A stretch of DNA of 64,000 nt from Streptomyces lunaelactis (GCF_003054555.1 NZ_CP026304.1:4650001-4714000); one strand, 5' to 3'. Positions 1 to 8,288 are shown, counted from the stretch's first letter. Translations and numbers: made by a program. The notes: generated by a model from the sequence alone, not told the origin.

Positions 1-1313
1 GCCTGCCCCCAGTCTTCGTCGGGCCCGAATAGCTTGCGCGGCTTCATGGCGTCCAGCTGTTCCGCCAGCAACGCGCTCGGCACGAGCGTGCCTTCGGGGA
101 CCGCGCTCACCGCGCAGCGCACCCCCAGTTCCTCATTGACGGACGCGGCGAGCAACGCGGCGGCGTCCCCGCCGTCCGGGCCGGGCACCTCGATCTCGAC
201 GACCAGACGATCCTGCTCGGCCCTGGCCCGCCAGAACAGCACGCCCCACGACGCCGGAAGCCGGTAGACGAGCTCCTCCACCTGGATCTGCCCGAGACGC
301 TTCCCGCCGACCGTGTAGCCCTGGCCGAGCCGGCCCAGGACCCGCACGGTCGGAAGTTTCCAGTCGCACGGGCAGTCCTCGTACCGCAGGTCCACCAGAT
401 CCTCGAGGTTGTAGCGCAGCAGCGGCATCGCCTCGCGGTACAGCGGGGTGATGACCAGCTGCCCGGTGCCCTCGGCGGTGATGTCGCCGGTCTGCGGGTC
501 GTAGATCTCCGGCAGCACCCGGTCGGCCCAGAAGTGCATCCGGCCGTACGGGCAGTCGCTGGCCAGCGGGCCGACCTCGGTGCAGCCGTACTCCTCGATG
601 ACCAGGGCGCCCCAGATCTCCTCGATGCGGCGGCGGCGCGCGCTGCTGATCGGCTCGCCCGCCACGTACAGCGCCCGCAGCGCGGGGAAGGAGCCGGCGG
701 GGTAGCCGGCGGCCTTGGCCGCCGCGACCCAGAGCAGGCTCTCGCTCGGCGTGGACCAGGTCAGCGTCACCTCCAGATCGTGCAGCAGGCGCACCACCCG
801 CGAGTAGGGGACCGCGAGTGAGCGGCAGTCGCCGGGGACGACGGTCGCGCCGCTGCGCATGGCGGCCCAGTGGGCCATGTGCCCGGCGAGCACCAGCCCG
901 TAGGGGATGCGCACGAGCATGGTGTCCTCGGGACCGATCGGGACGGTCTTGCGGACGAACCGGTCGGCCAGATCGGTCCACTCCGCCTCGGTGAAGTAGG
1001 CGGGGGTGGGGTTGCCGGTGCTGCCGCTGGACTCGTGGTACGTGGCCAGGCGCTCCCTGGGCACGGCGAGCATGCCGAAGGGGTAGCTGTCGCGCAGGTC
1101 CGACTTCCCGGTGAGGCCGACCGCGGACAGGGTCTGCCCGGACTCCAGACGCTTCTCGTAGAAGGGCGAGTTGCGGGCGTGGTGGAGCGCCGGTGCGATC
1201 CGCTCGTCCTGGGCCGCCCGCAGTTCGTCGAAGGTCGTCCAGTCACCGATGGCCGGCAGCCCGCTGCCGGCCGGCCCGGAGCCGGTCAGCTCGGTGTTCA
1301 GGGAGACGGTCAT
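1..1313 (-). CDS. Adenylate-forming (PaaK-like) ligase, 3' end cut by window edge
   Basis: Probable ATP-dependent activation of an aromatic carboxylate as acyl-adenylate or CoA thioester. About 437 residues are visible, close to the usual 430-450 for phenylacetate-CoA-ligase-like enzymes, so few C-terminal residues are missing. Visible motifs are the P-loop SSGSTG (95-100), EYGCTE (241-246) and LLRYNLEDLVDLRY (about 298-311). The ATG shares an ATGA overlap with the stop of the upstream ammonia-lyase, so the two are translationally coupled. In this cluster the likely substrate is 3-amino-4-hydroxybenzoate or the cinnamate/p-coumarate made by its neighbour; the sequence alone does not decide. 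Family call firm, substrate inferred. Confidence 0.85.
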   Translation of the reverse strand, partial: MTVSLNTELTGSGPAGSGLPAIGDWTTFDELRAAQDERIAPALHHARNSPFYEKRLESGQTLSAVGLTGKSDLRDSYPFGMLAVPRERLATYHESSGSTGNPTPAYFTEAEWTDLADRFVRKTVPIGPEDTMLVRIPYGLVLAGHMAHWAAMRSGATVVPGDCRSLAVPYSRVVRLLHDLEVTLTWSTPSESLLWVAAAKAAGYPAGSFPALRALYVAGEPISSARRRRIEEIWGALVIEEYGCTEVGPLASDCPYGRMHFWADRVLPEIYDPQTGDITAEGTGQLVITPLYREAMPLLRYNLEDLVDLRYEDCPCDWKLPTVRVLGRLGQGYTVGGKRLGQIQVEELVYRLPASWGVLFWRARAEQDRLVVEIEVPGPDGGDAAALLAASVNEELGVRCAVSAVPEGTLVPSALLAEQLDAMKPRKLFGPDEDWGQ

Positions 1314-2908
1314 AGGGCGCCTCCGACCTGTGCGGCCTCGGTGAGCGCGCCGGAGGAGATCATCTCGACGACCGCGGTGATGTCGCCGTCCATCTGCCGG
1401 TCCTTGGCGGCGAAGGGAACCTCCTTGCGGATGCGCGTGTACACGGCCTTGGTACGGGGGCTCATCTCGTCGACGCCGCGCAGCTCGACGGCCTGGCAGG
1501 CGGCGAGGAGGTGGATGGCCGCAACCTCACGGGTCAGCTCGATGACGGTGCGGGCGTCGCGTGCCGCGATCGGGGCCATGCTGACCTTGTCCTGGTTGTG
1601 CGCCTCGGTGGAGCGGGAGAACGTGCTGGCCGGGCCCGACTGCTTGAGCGCCTCTGCGGTGAGCGCCGAGCACGCGATCTGCATGCCCTTGAAACCGTGC
1701 TGGAGCCCGGCCTCGGTGTCGTCGTCGTCCACCCGGGCGATCAGATTCGGGGTGAGGCCGTTGTTGAACTTCTCGTCGACCAGGAGCGCGAGCTGCCGGT
1801 CGAGCAGGTCGGCGATCCCGGCGACGGCCGTCTTCAGCGAGTCCATCGCGGTGACGACATGCCCGCCGTAGAAGTTGCCACCGCTGTACACGGCGCCCGT
1901 GGACGGATCGAAGAGCGGGTTGTCGCTGGAGGAGTTGATCTCCACCGTCATCCACGTGCGGACCCAGTCGAGCATGTCCCGCAGCACTCCGGTGACGTGC
2001 GGGGCGCAGCGCAGCGAGTAGCGGTCCTGGATGCTGCGCGTGAGCTTCTGGTAGTGCCGGCCGTCCAGGGGGCCGTTGAGGTCGACGACCTGGTCGTACG
2101 TCATCGCGAGAGCGGAACCCTCGAGCAGCTCGTGGATGAGCGCGGCGCTGGCGCGCTGGCCGTCGTGCGGCTTCTCGTTGTGGATGAACGGCGCGTAGTG
2201 GCCCCGGTTGCCGAGCATGCCCTCACTGGCCAGCGCGGTGCAGATGTCGGCCACCTCGGCGAGTTCGGCCGCCGCCTCGGTGTTCAGGACGGCGAACGCG
2301 GAGCTGAAGGAGGTGCCGTTGATCAGGGCGAGCCCGTCCTTGGCCTCCAGCATCACGGGCTCCAGCCCCAGCTCGGACAGCACGTCCGCGGCCTGGCGTA
2401 TCTCGCCGCGGTGGCGCACCTTTCCCTCGCCCGTCAGCGCGTAGGCGAGGTAGCAGAGCGGGACGAGGTCTCCGCTGGCGCCGACCGAACCGCGCTCGGG
2501 GATGGTCGGCAGGACGTCGTGCCGGAGGAAGTCGAGGAGTCGTTCCACGACGGGGGTGCTGACACCGGAGTTGCCTCGGGCGAGGCAATTGGCGCGGATC
2601 AGCAAGGTGGCTCGCACGACCTCGTCGGAGGCCAGCGGGCCGGTTCCGTTCAGGTGGTAGCGGATCAGTTCGTTCTGCAGCCGCGCGGTCTTCTCCGGCG
2701 AGATCTGCCGGTTGACGCTGTCACCGAATCCCGTCGTCACCCCGTAAATGGGCTTGCCGGTCTTCAGGATCTCCAGCTTCAGGTTCCGTGAAGCGTTCAT
2801 CGCCTGCAACGCGTCCTCGGAGACCGAGAATTCCGAACCTTCGCGGGACGCGGCGGCCACGGCCTGGCCAATGCTCAGGTCGTGCCCGTCAATCTTCATG
2901 GTCGTCAC
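1310..2908 (-). CDS. MIO-type aromatic amino-acid ammonia-lyase (HAL/PAL/TAL family)
   Basis: A 532-residue enzyme that would eliminate ammonia from an aromatic amino acid to give a cinnamate-type acid. It has the Ala-Ser-Gly triad that cyclises to the MIO cofactor (A144-S145-G146), the loop YGVTTGFG with catalytic Tyr55, LINGTS and SSSDNPLF. The two-residue specificity position reads Tyr84-His85, unlike the Ser-His, His-Leu or Phe-Leu I associate with HAL, TAL and PAL. Absence of hut genes and coupling to an adenylating ligase argue for secondary metabolism rather than histidine degradation. GTG start 2908 is preceded by AAAGGTG; ATG 2899 is an alternative. Aminomutase activity cannot be excluded. 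Confidence 0.88.
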   Translation of the reverse strand: MTTMKIDGHDLSIGQAVAAASREGSEFSVSEDALQAMNASRNLKLEILKTGKPIYGVTTGFGDSVNRQISPEKTARLQNELIRYHLNGTGPLASDEVVRATLLIRANCLARGNSGVSTPVVERLLDFLRHDVLPTIPERGSVGASGDLVPLCYLAYALTGEGKVRHRGEIRQAADVLSELGLEPVMLEAKDGLALINGTSFSSAFAVLNTEAAAELAEVADICTALASEGMLGNRGHYAPFIHNEKPHDGQRASAALIHELLEGSALAMTYDQVVDLNGPLDGRHYQKLTRSIQDRYSLRCAPHVTGVLRDMLDWVRTWMTVEINSSSDNPLFDPSTGAVYSGGNFYGGHVVTAMDSLKTAVAGIADLLDRQLALLVDEKFNNGLTPNLIARVDDDDTEAGLQHGFKGMQIACSALTAEALKQSGPASTFSRSTEAHNQDKVSMAPIAARDARTVIELTREVAAIHLLAACQAVELRGVDEMSPRTKAVYTRIRKEVPFAAKDRQMDGDITAVVEMISSGALTEAAQVGGAL

Positions 2909-2983
2909 TTGTGGACACCTTTCTCACCCGGTTGCCCACGAGTCTTGACCGCTGATGTTTCCCGTCGATATCCGAACGCGCCG

Positions 2984-3005
2984 CGCGTGATATCCCGCGT
3001 GATAT
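2984..3005. promoter_or_regulatory. Direct repeat CGCGTGATAT x2 in divergent promoter region
   Basis: The 171-bp space between the divergent ammonia-lyase and ADH-synthase genes holds two exact copies of CGCGTGATAT with a 12-bp period; a third GATATCC lies just upstream near 2968. The position suits an operator controlling both arms of the cluster. Which regulator binds is unknown; the LuxR protein at 5454 is the obvious candidate. Confidence 0.4.
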
Positions 3006-3079
3006 GCGGACGAGATCCCGAAGATACCCGCCCTCTTCAGGGTTGATTTCAAGACCGGCACGGAGAAAGAGGAAACCCC

Positions 3080-3853
3080 ATGATCTCCAACGGCGCGTTC
3101 GGCAGGCAACTCCGCCTGCGGCGCCTCTACCGAAACGATTCCGAACGGCTGCTGATCGTGCCGCTGGACCATTCGGTGAGCCAGGGACCGATAACCGGCG
3201 GCGAGGGAATCGACGCGCTCGTGGGCCAGTTGGCCACCAACAGGGTGGACGCGATCGTCCTGCACAAGGGCAGCCTCCGGCACGTCGATCCCGCCTGGTT
3301 CGGCAGCACCGCGCTCATCGTCCACCTGAGCGCCAGCACCGTGCACGCCCCCGACCCGGACGCCAAGTACCTCGTGGCCGGCGTCGAGGAGAGCCTGCGG
3401 CTGGGCGCGGACGCGGTGAGCGTGCACGTCAACCTGGGATCGGACGGCGAGCAGCAGCAGATCTCCGATCTGGCCGCGGTCGCCGACGCCTGCGACCGGT
3501 GGAACGTCCCGCTGCTGGCGATGATGTACCCCCGCGGTCCCAAGATCAGCGATCCGCGCGACCCGGCGCTGGTGGCGCACGCGGTGACACTGGCCGCCGA
3601 TCTCGGCGCCGACCTGGTGAAGACCCCGTACGTCGGCTCGGTCGCGGAGATGAAAGAGATCACCGCCCGCGCGCCCATCCCGGTCATCACCGTCGGTGGC
3701 CCGCGCAACGACGACGAGGGCCAGGTCCTGGCCTACGTGACCGAAGCGCTGAGCGCGGGCGTCGCGGGCGTGGCCATGGGCCGAAACGTCTTCGAGGCGC
3801 CCGACCCCGGCGTCATGGCCGCGAAACTGGCCAACCTCATCCACAGTGAGTGA
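3080..3853 (+). CDS. 2-amino-4,5-dihydroxy-6-oxo-7-phosphoheptanoate synthase (GriI-like aldolase)
   Basis: Class I aldolase of the archaeal ADH-synthase/DhnA family, 257 residues, the usual size. GriI of the grixazone pathway condenses aspartate-4-semialdehyde with dihydroxyacetone phosphate; this is known for the family and inferred here. Visible active-site features are PLDH (Asp30), Tyr150 in MMYPRG, and the Schiff-base lysine Lys181 in DLVKTPY. The phosphate-binding end VGGPRN and MGRNVF is intact. ATG is preceded by GAGAAAGAGGAAA. The next gene begins 19 bp downstream and encodes the second enzyme of the same two-step route, which fixes the assignment. Archaeal DhnA-type aldolases look similar but would not pair with this neighbour. 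Confidence 0.92.
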   Translation: MISNGAFGRQLRLRRLYRNDSERLLIVPLDHSVSQGPITGGEGIDALVGQLATNRVDAIVLHKGSLRHVDPAWFGSTALIVHLSASTVHAPDPDAKYLVAGVEESLRLGADAVSVHVNLGSDGEQQQISDLAAVADACDRWNVPLLAMMYPRGPKISDPRDPALVAHAVTLAADLGADLVKTPYVGSVAEMKEITARAPIPVITVGGPRNDDEGQVLAYVTEALSAGVAGVAMGRNVFEAPDPGVMAAKLANLIHSE

Positions 3854-3872
3854 CCTCTAGGAGCCCTACGCA

Positions 3873-4979
3873 ATGAAGCTCAGTTGGCTGGACATCCGGG
3901 ACCTCACCGAGGCCAAGAACGCCATCGTCCAGGAGGCGCTGCATCAGCGGCTCGACGGCATCGTCGCCGCGGACCCGGCCGCCCTCGAGGGCCTGCCCCC
4001 GACCGTTACCAAGGTGCTGTTCCCCCGCGGCAAGTCCCTCCCGGAGGACTTCGGCGAGGCCACCGTGGTCATCGTGGACCCCGCGTTCCACGGAACGACC
4101 CCCGCCGAGCTGGCGCTCGAACATCCGGAGCTGGAGTTCGGCCGGTTCGTGGAGATCGTCGACGCGGAGACGCTGGAGGATGCCTGCCAGTCGGCGCGCA
4201 CCGAGCGGTGGAGCCTGCTGCTGTTCCGCGACCCCACCAAGATTCCGCTGGAGATCGTCATCGCGGCGTCCGCTGCGTCCCGGGGCAGCCTGATCACGGT
4301 GGCGGCCGACGTCGAGGAAGCCGAGATCCTCTTCGGGGTGCTCGAACACGGCTCCGACGGCGTCATGATGGCGCCGCGCAAGGTCGGCGACGCGACGGCC
4401 CTGAAGACCGTGGTGAACGCCGAGACCCCCGACCTGGCCCTGGTCGAACTCGAGGTCGTCACCACCGAGCACGTCGGCATGGGCGAGCGAGCCTGCGTCG
4501 ACACCTGCACCTACTTCCGCAAGGACGAGGGCATCCTGGTCGGGTCGCATTCCAAGGGCATGATCCTGTGCGTCAGCGAGACGCATCCACTGCCGTACAT
4601 GCCGACCCGTCCGTTCCGGGTGAACGCCGGCGCCATCCACTCCTACACGCTGTCCAAGGACGGGCGCACCAACTACCTCAGCGAGCTGAAGGCGGGCAGC
4701 AAGATCGTGGCCGCCGACGTCGAGGGCCGTACCCGGCTCGTCACCGTCGGCCGGGTCAAGATCGAGACCAGGCCGCTGATCTCGGTGAACGCCGTCTCCC
4801 CGGACGGCCGCGAGGTCAACCTGATCCTGCAGGACGACTGGCACGTACGGGTGCTCGGCCCGGGCGGCGCGGTGCTCAACAGCACCGAACTCAAGCCCGG
4901 CGACAAGGTTCTCGGCTTCCTGCCGACGGAGGACCGGCACGTCGGCTACCCGCTCGACGAGTTCTGCCTCGAGACGTGA
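3873..4979 (+). CDS. 3-amino-4-hydroxybenzoate synthase (GriH-like, DHQ synthase II family)
   Basis: 368-residue member of the 3-dehydroquinate synthase II family, full length. In the grixazone pathway GriH converts the GriI product to 3-amino-4-hydroxybenzoic acid without the shikimate route. Recognisable stretches are the N-terminal KLSWLDIRD, the Glu/Asp-rich middle (VELEVVTTEHVGMGERACVD) and the C-terminal NLILQDDWHVRVLGP. RBS AGGAG lies upstream of the ATG. With the preceding gene it forms a complete two-gene 3,4-AHBA cassette; with the ammonia-lyase and ligase across the divergent promoter it implies a product joining AHBA to a cinnamate-derived unit. Confidence 0.92.
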   Translation: MKLSWLDIRDLTEAKNAIVQEALHQRLDGIVAADPAALEGLPPTVTKVLFPRGKSLPEDFGEATVVIVDPAFHGTTPAELALEHPELEFGRFVEIVDAETLEDACQSARTERWSLLLFRDPTKIPLEIVIAASAASRGSLITVAADVEEAEILFGVLEHGSDGVMMAPRKVGDATALKTVVNAETPDLALVELEVVTTEHVGMGERACVDTCTYFRKDEGILVGSHSKGMILCVSETHPLPYMPTRPFRVNAGAIHSYTLSKDGRTNYLSELKAGSKIVAADVEGRTRLVTVGRVKIETRPLISVNAVSPDGREVNLILQDDWHVRVLGPGGAVLNSTELKPGDKVLGFLPTEDRHVGYPLDEFCLET

Positions 4980-4983
4980 CGTA

Positions 4984-5319
4984 GTGGACGCGCTCCTGTT
5001 CGTCCCGGTACGAGTCAACGCCCTCGGCGGTGCATTCGCCGCCGTCCGGACGGCCCGGCCGGGCCCCGGGCAGGAGCGGGTCGGCCTCGCCTTCACCGGC
5101 GAGGAACGGCTCCACGCGGCGCTGGGCTCCACCCAGCGGTGGATCCGGTTGTCCCGGCCCGCCCTCCTGGCGCTGCTCCGGCCGCTGGGGATCAAGGATG
5201 TCCGGATCGACCCGCTCTACGTCGGACCGGAGGTGCCGGCGGTGGACCTCCTCGAGGACGGGCCCGTCCTGGCCGGAGTGCGGCGGCACGCGCAGTGGCT
5301 GCCGGACGAGGTGTGGTGA
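4984..5319 (+). CDS. SAV_915-family small protein
   Basis: 111 residues starting at GTG only 4 bp after the AHBA synthase stop, so co-transcribed. The pattern DALLFVPVRVN, VGLAFTGEERL, WIRLSRPALLALL and VDPLY-like end resembles the actinobacterial SAV_915 family, related to SseB-like domains, recognised from memory. No catalytic motif, signal peptide or membrane segment is visible. Function unknown; members often sit beside regulators or biosynthetic genes. Its last codons and stop form the first unit of a 16-bp tandem repeat. Confidence 0.75.
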   Translation: MDALLFVPVRVNALGGAFAAVRTARPGPGQERVGLAFTGEERLHAALGSTQRWIRLSRPALLALLRPLGIKDVRIDPLYVGPEVPAVDLLEDGPVLAGVRRHAQWLPDEVW

Positions 5320-5357
5320 CGGGCAGGTGTGGTGACGGGCACGTGTGGTGACGGTCA
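5311..5357. repeat. 16-bp tandem repeat x3 over a stop codon
   Basis: Units begin at 5311, 5327 and 5343 with core GTGTGGTGACGGGCA (third copy has one change). The first unit contains the SAV_915-gene TGA. The array lies about 100 bp upstream of the LuxR gene start, so it could be an operator or simply slippage. Confidence 0.8.
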
Positions 5358-5453
5358 CAGAGCAGGATCTGCCAAGTGGCGTACGGTGAGGCTTGGTTGG
5401 GAGCAGAAAAGGCTTCAATATCCGCAGGCGACCCCGGAACGGAGCGCCGGAGC

Positions 5454-6557
5454 ATGCCCACTGTGATCGGCCGCGAAAAACTCATCTCACGTGCCAGCCG
5501 CGCCGAGACCCCGCACACGATGTTCGCCACGCTCGCGACGGAGTTACGCAGGGCGGTCCCGTACGACGCGGCCGTCTGGCGTGCCACGGATCCGGAGACC
5601 GGGATGATCACGTCGCCGATCCTCGCGGAGAACATCGAGGATCACAGCTGCGCCGTCTACTGGCAGTACGAGCTGTTCACGGAGAAGATCAACCTGTTCC
5701 GCGACCTCGCGCAGGCGCCGGTGCCGGTGGCGAGCCTGTGGGAGAGCACCGGTGGCGAGCCGAGCCGCAGCTCTCTCTACAGGGGCTTTCTGGCGCCGCG
5801 CGGGGTGCACGACGAGTTGCGTGCCGTCCTGCGGGTGGACGGGCGGCCGCACGGCTACGTCAGCCTGTTCCGCGCCGAGGGCGGGGCCACTTTCAGCACC
5901 GTGGAGCGCAGGTTCATCGAGGGCCTGGTCAAGCCGATGGCCCGCAAGCTGAGATCGTATGCCAAACAGCTTCCCGAACCCTCTGCCGACGGTCTGATCG
6001 GCACCGGGCTCCTGCTCTTCGACGCCGGTGGTGCCCTCATCTCGGCGAACGACGACGCGCGGCGCTATCTGGAGGAGATGCCCGAGGGCCCCACCTCGGT
6101 CACCGCGCTCGGCATCCGCATCCCGCTGTGGGTGCACGGCACCGCGATGCGGGCCAGGGCGATCGCGGAGGAGCACGGGCGCGACACCGCGCGGATCAGG
6201 ATGCGCAGCCGGACGGGCCGCTGGCTGGTCTGCCACGCCTCCTGCCTGCGTGAAGCCGACGGGAGGCTGGGCGTCTCTGCGGTGATCATCGAACGCGCCC
6301 CGGTCTCCGACGTCACGCCGCTCATCGTGCAGGCCTACGAGCTGTCCGAACGGGAGCTGGAGGTCACGCAGTTGGTGGCGCGCGGCCTGTCCACCGGCCG
6401 GATCTCCGAGGAACTCCATCTGTCGCCGCACACGGTACGCGACCACATCAAGGCAATCTTCGAGAAGCTCGGCGTGTCCAGCCGGGGGGAGCTGGTGGGC
6501 AAGCTGTTCACCGAGTACTACGAGCCGCTCGCCCCGGGCTCCACCGGTCGACAGTGA
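5454..6557 (+). CDS. LuxR-family transcriptional regulator, TTA codon
   Basis: 367 residues. The C-terminal 55 residues form a LuxR helix-turn-helix (LSERELEVTQLVARGLSTGRIS then HTVRDHIKAIFEKLGV). The N-terminal part resembles a GAF/PAS-like sensing region and there is no receiver domain. I chose ATG 5454, with GGAG 10 bp upstream, over GTG 5376, which lacks an RBS. Codon 31 (5544-5546) is TTA, so translation should depend on the bldA leucyl-tRNA, typical of cluster-situated regulators in Streptomyces. It is the last gene of the cluster and probably its activator. Confidence 0.88.
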   Translation: MPTVIGREKLISRASRAETPHTMFATLATELRRAVPYDAAVWRATDPETGMITSPILAENIEDHSCAVYWQYELFTEKINLFRDLAQAPVPVASLWESTGGEPSRSSLYRGFLAPRGVHDELRAVLRVDGRPHGYVSLFRAEGGATFSTVERRFIEGLVKPMARKLRSYAKQLPEPSADGLIGTGLLLFDAGGALISANDDARRYLEEMPEGPTSVTALGIRIPLWVHGTAMRARAIAEEHGRDTARIRMRSRTGRWLVCHASCLREADGRLGVSAVIIERAPVSDVTPLIVQAYELSERELEVTQLVARGLSTGRISEELHLSPHTVRDHIKAIFEKLGVSSRGELVGKLFTEYYEPLAPGSTGRQ

Positions 6558-6659
6558 AGTTGACGCGGTGCGGGATGGCGATATGTCCTGCTCAGCTGTC
6601 GGCCGCGCCGATCATCGATGCCGGGCGCGGCTGGTGGCTCCAGACCTCGTGCGACGTCT

Positions 6660-6992
6660 CTACGCTCGGCCCTTGGCCTCGGCGTCGGCATCGGCGACGG
6701 CAATCGCGATGCCGAGTGCTTTGGTGATGTTGCCGGCTGCCGTCATGACGCGCGCCGTGCCCACGATGGGGGCGATGGCGACCAGGACATCCTGCAGCTG
6801 GTCGGCGGTCAGGCCGGCCTGGAGGGCCGGGTCGATGTTGGCGACGTAGGAGATCGGCGGAGCGTCCGAGGCGGCCAGGGCCGCGATGCGGGTGAGCATG
6901 AACATGTCCGGGGCCAGTCCGCACCGCTCAATCGAGTCGACCGTCATCGCGGCGAGGGTGTCCAGTACCGGGGTTTCAGATGCTGTGGCCAT
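6660..6992 (-). CDS. Carboxymuconolactone decarboxylase-like protein
   Basis: 110-residue CMD-fold protein (MFMLTRIAALAASDAPP, GLTADQLQDVLVAIAPIVG, TAAGNITKALG). It lacks the CxxC pair of AhpD peroxidases, so it is not a thiol peroxidase by sequence; the true role is unknown. ATG 6992 has AGGAG 10 bp upstream. It ends about 100 bp from the LuxR gene end, convergently. The 296 bases between it and the next gene (6993-7288) hold no gene I can support; they presumably contain its promoter. Confidence 0.8.
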   Translation of the reverse strand: MATASETPVLDTLAAMTVDSIERCGLAPDMFMLTRIAALAASDAPPISYVANIDPALQAGLTADQLQDVLVAIAPIVGTARVMTAAGNITKALGIAIAVADADAEAKGRA

Positions 6993-7288
6993 GGCGGGTC
7001 GTCTCCTGTTGGTGTCGTGACGAGGATCAGCGGGCGGAAGCAAGGGCTCCGCATCTCGGTGCAGAGTCCACGGCTCGACGGTAAGTCCGTTTCCCGCGGA
7101 TTGCCTGTCGAGGGGATCGTCCCCGCGGTGCACCGCTACCCGTGGCGGATGGCCGGGACTTCGCCGCGAGCCGCGGCTCATACACAACTGAGACCGGACC
7201 GCCCCTGAGCCTGGACGGCATGAGGGAGGTCCGGCTGTTGGCCTCTCCGAGTCCGACGTGGCACGGCGTCCCGGCAGGCCCATGAGCG

Positions 7289-7738
7289 CTAGGCGGCACC
7301 GCTTTCGAGCAGGCCCTTGAGCTTCAGCTCGTTCTTCGGCACCTCCTTCCGTGCGTGTGGACGGACGATCAGGGGAACGAGCAGCTTGCCCATTCCGTGG
7401 GCCTCGAAGTCGAGGTCGATCGTCAGGCGTGACCGTTCGCCGTCACCGAGCGGCTCGATCGTGCCGTGGACGTCGCCTCTGACGGGACCGTCGACGCCGC
7501 GCATGTGCCAGCTGCGCGGAGGGTCGAGCTCGACCACTTCCATGGTCATCGGGAACTCCCGGCGGCCGATACGCCGAGTCACGACCATCCGTGACCCCAC
7601 GCCGATCGGGGTCTCGCCGAGGGGTCGTACGGCTACGGCGCTCTCCTGCCACTCGGTGAGGTGGGAGGGGTCGGTCACGTAGGAGTAGATGTCCTCGGGT
7701 CGGCGGGAGATGTCTACGCTCTCTTTGATGGCGGACAT
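7289..7738 (-). CDS. SRPBCC-superfamily protein (polyketide cyclase/START-like)
   Basis: 149 residues with the Bet v1-like pattern: N-terminal SVDISRRPEDIYSYVTDPSHLTEWQ, central MTMEVVELDPPRSW and a C-terminal helix. Such domains bind hydrophobic ligands; no enzyme activity can be read from the sequence. ATG is preceded by AAGGGGG. Whether it belongs to the cluster on the left is uncertain, since about 300 bp separate it from the CMD gene. Confidence 0.85.
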   Translation of the reverse strand: MSAIKESVDISRRPEDIYSYVTDPSHLTEWQESAVAVRPLGETPIGVGSRMVVTRRIGRREFPMTMEVVELDPPRSWHMRGVDGPVRGDVHGTIEPLGDGERSRLTIDLDFEAHGMGKLLVPLIVRPHARKEVPKNELKLKGLLESGAA

Positions 7739-8045
7739 TTCGCCCCCTTTTGTAGGGTTCTGACATCAATGATCCCACTGAGTGACCGCCTCGGCAGAAC
7801 GCGTGTGCTGCGGGCCCACTGACCGCCGTCCGGCCGGTTTCCCACCCGGGGTGGTCAGGGACGGCGAGCGGCGGTCGTGGTCCCGGTTCGCGTCCGGTCA
7901 TGGTCGCCGTCCTGTGCCGAAGCTCTGGAGTTGCTCAACTCTGCTTTGGGTCTGCGAGGCGGGGGGCATCCCCCTCACACGCAAGAAGCGGTCACGCGAA
8001 GATGCGGGGGACCTGCTTCGGGGGAACGGAAGGACGGTGAGGGCA
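7739..8045. other. 307-bp stretch, no gene recognised
   Basis: Lies between the divergent SRPBCC and small membrane-protein genes, so it must hold both promoters. An open frame runs into the downstream gene from 7782 but has no recognisable sequence. Nothing else is clear. Confidence 0.5.
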
Positions 8046-8288
8046 ATGAACGCTTTCTTCGGGATTCTGCTGGTCGGGTTCGTGGTCTTCGTGATCATCG
8101 CGGCGGTCAGGGGGAGCGGGAGCCACAGCCGCAAGGGCCGCAAGCGCAGCGCGGCCGGGGCGCGGGGCAGCTGGTGGGCGGGGACAGCGGGGCGGCGGTT
8201 CGTCCTGTGGCGGCGGTTCGTCCTGTGGTGGCGGCGGCTCCTCCTGCGGTGGAGGTGGTGGCGGGGCGGTTGTGGCGGAGGCAGCTGA
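8046..8288 (+). CDS. Small membrane protein with Gly/Ser/Cys-rich tail, frame-disrupted
   Basis: 80 residues as written: one N-terminal transmembrane helix (AFFGILLVGFVVFVIIAAV), a basic stretch, then a Trp/Arg-rich segment ending GGCGGGS. The +1 frame of that segment instead reads repeated GGGSSC, which is what I recall of streptomycete proteins with this N-terminus. The start and stop are in the same frame, so a +1 change near 8188-8191 and a -1 change near 8262-8265 (both runs of four G), or three collapsed G runs including 8180-8183, would explain the odd middle. Function unknown. Confidence 0.6.
   Translation: MNAFFGILLVGFVVFVIIAAVRGSGSHSRKGRKRSAAGARGSWWAGTAGRRFVLWRRFVLWWRRLLLRWRWWRGGCGGGS

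Noticed and set aside
1310-2908. Histidine degradation (hutH) assignment
   Set aside because: No hutU, hutI or hut regulator is adjacent, and the gene is coupled to an adenylating ligase in an AHBA cluster.
7782-8045. N-terminal extension of the small membrane protein
   Set aside because: The frame is open but the sequence looks non-coding and the transmembrane helix starts right at ATG 8046.
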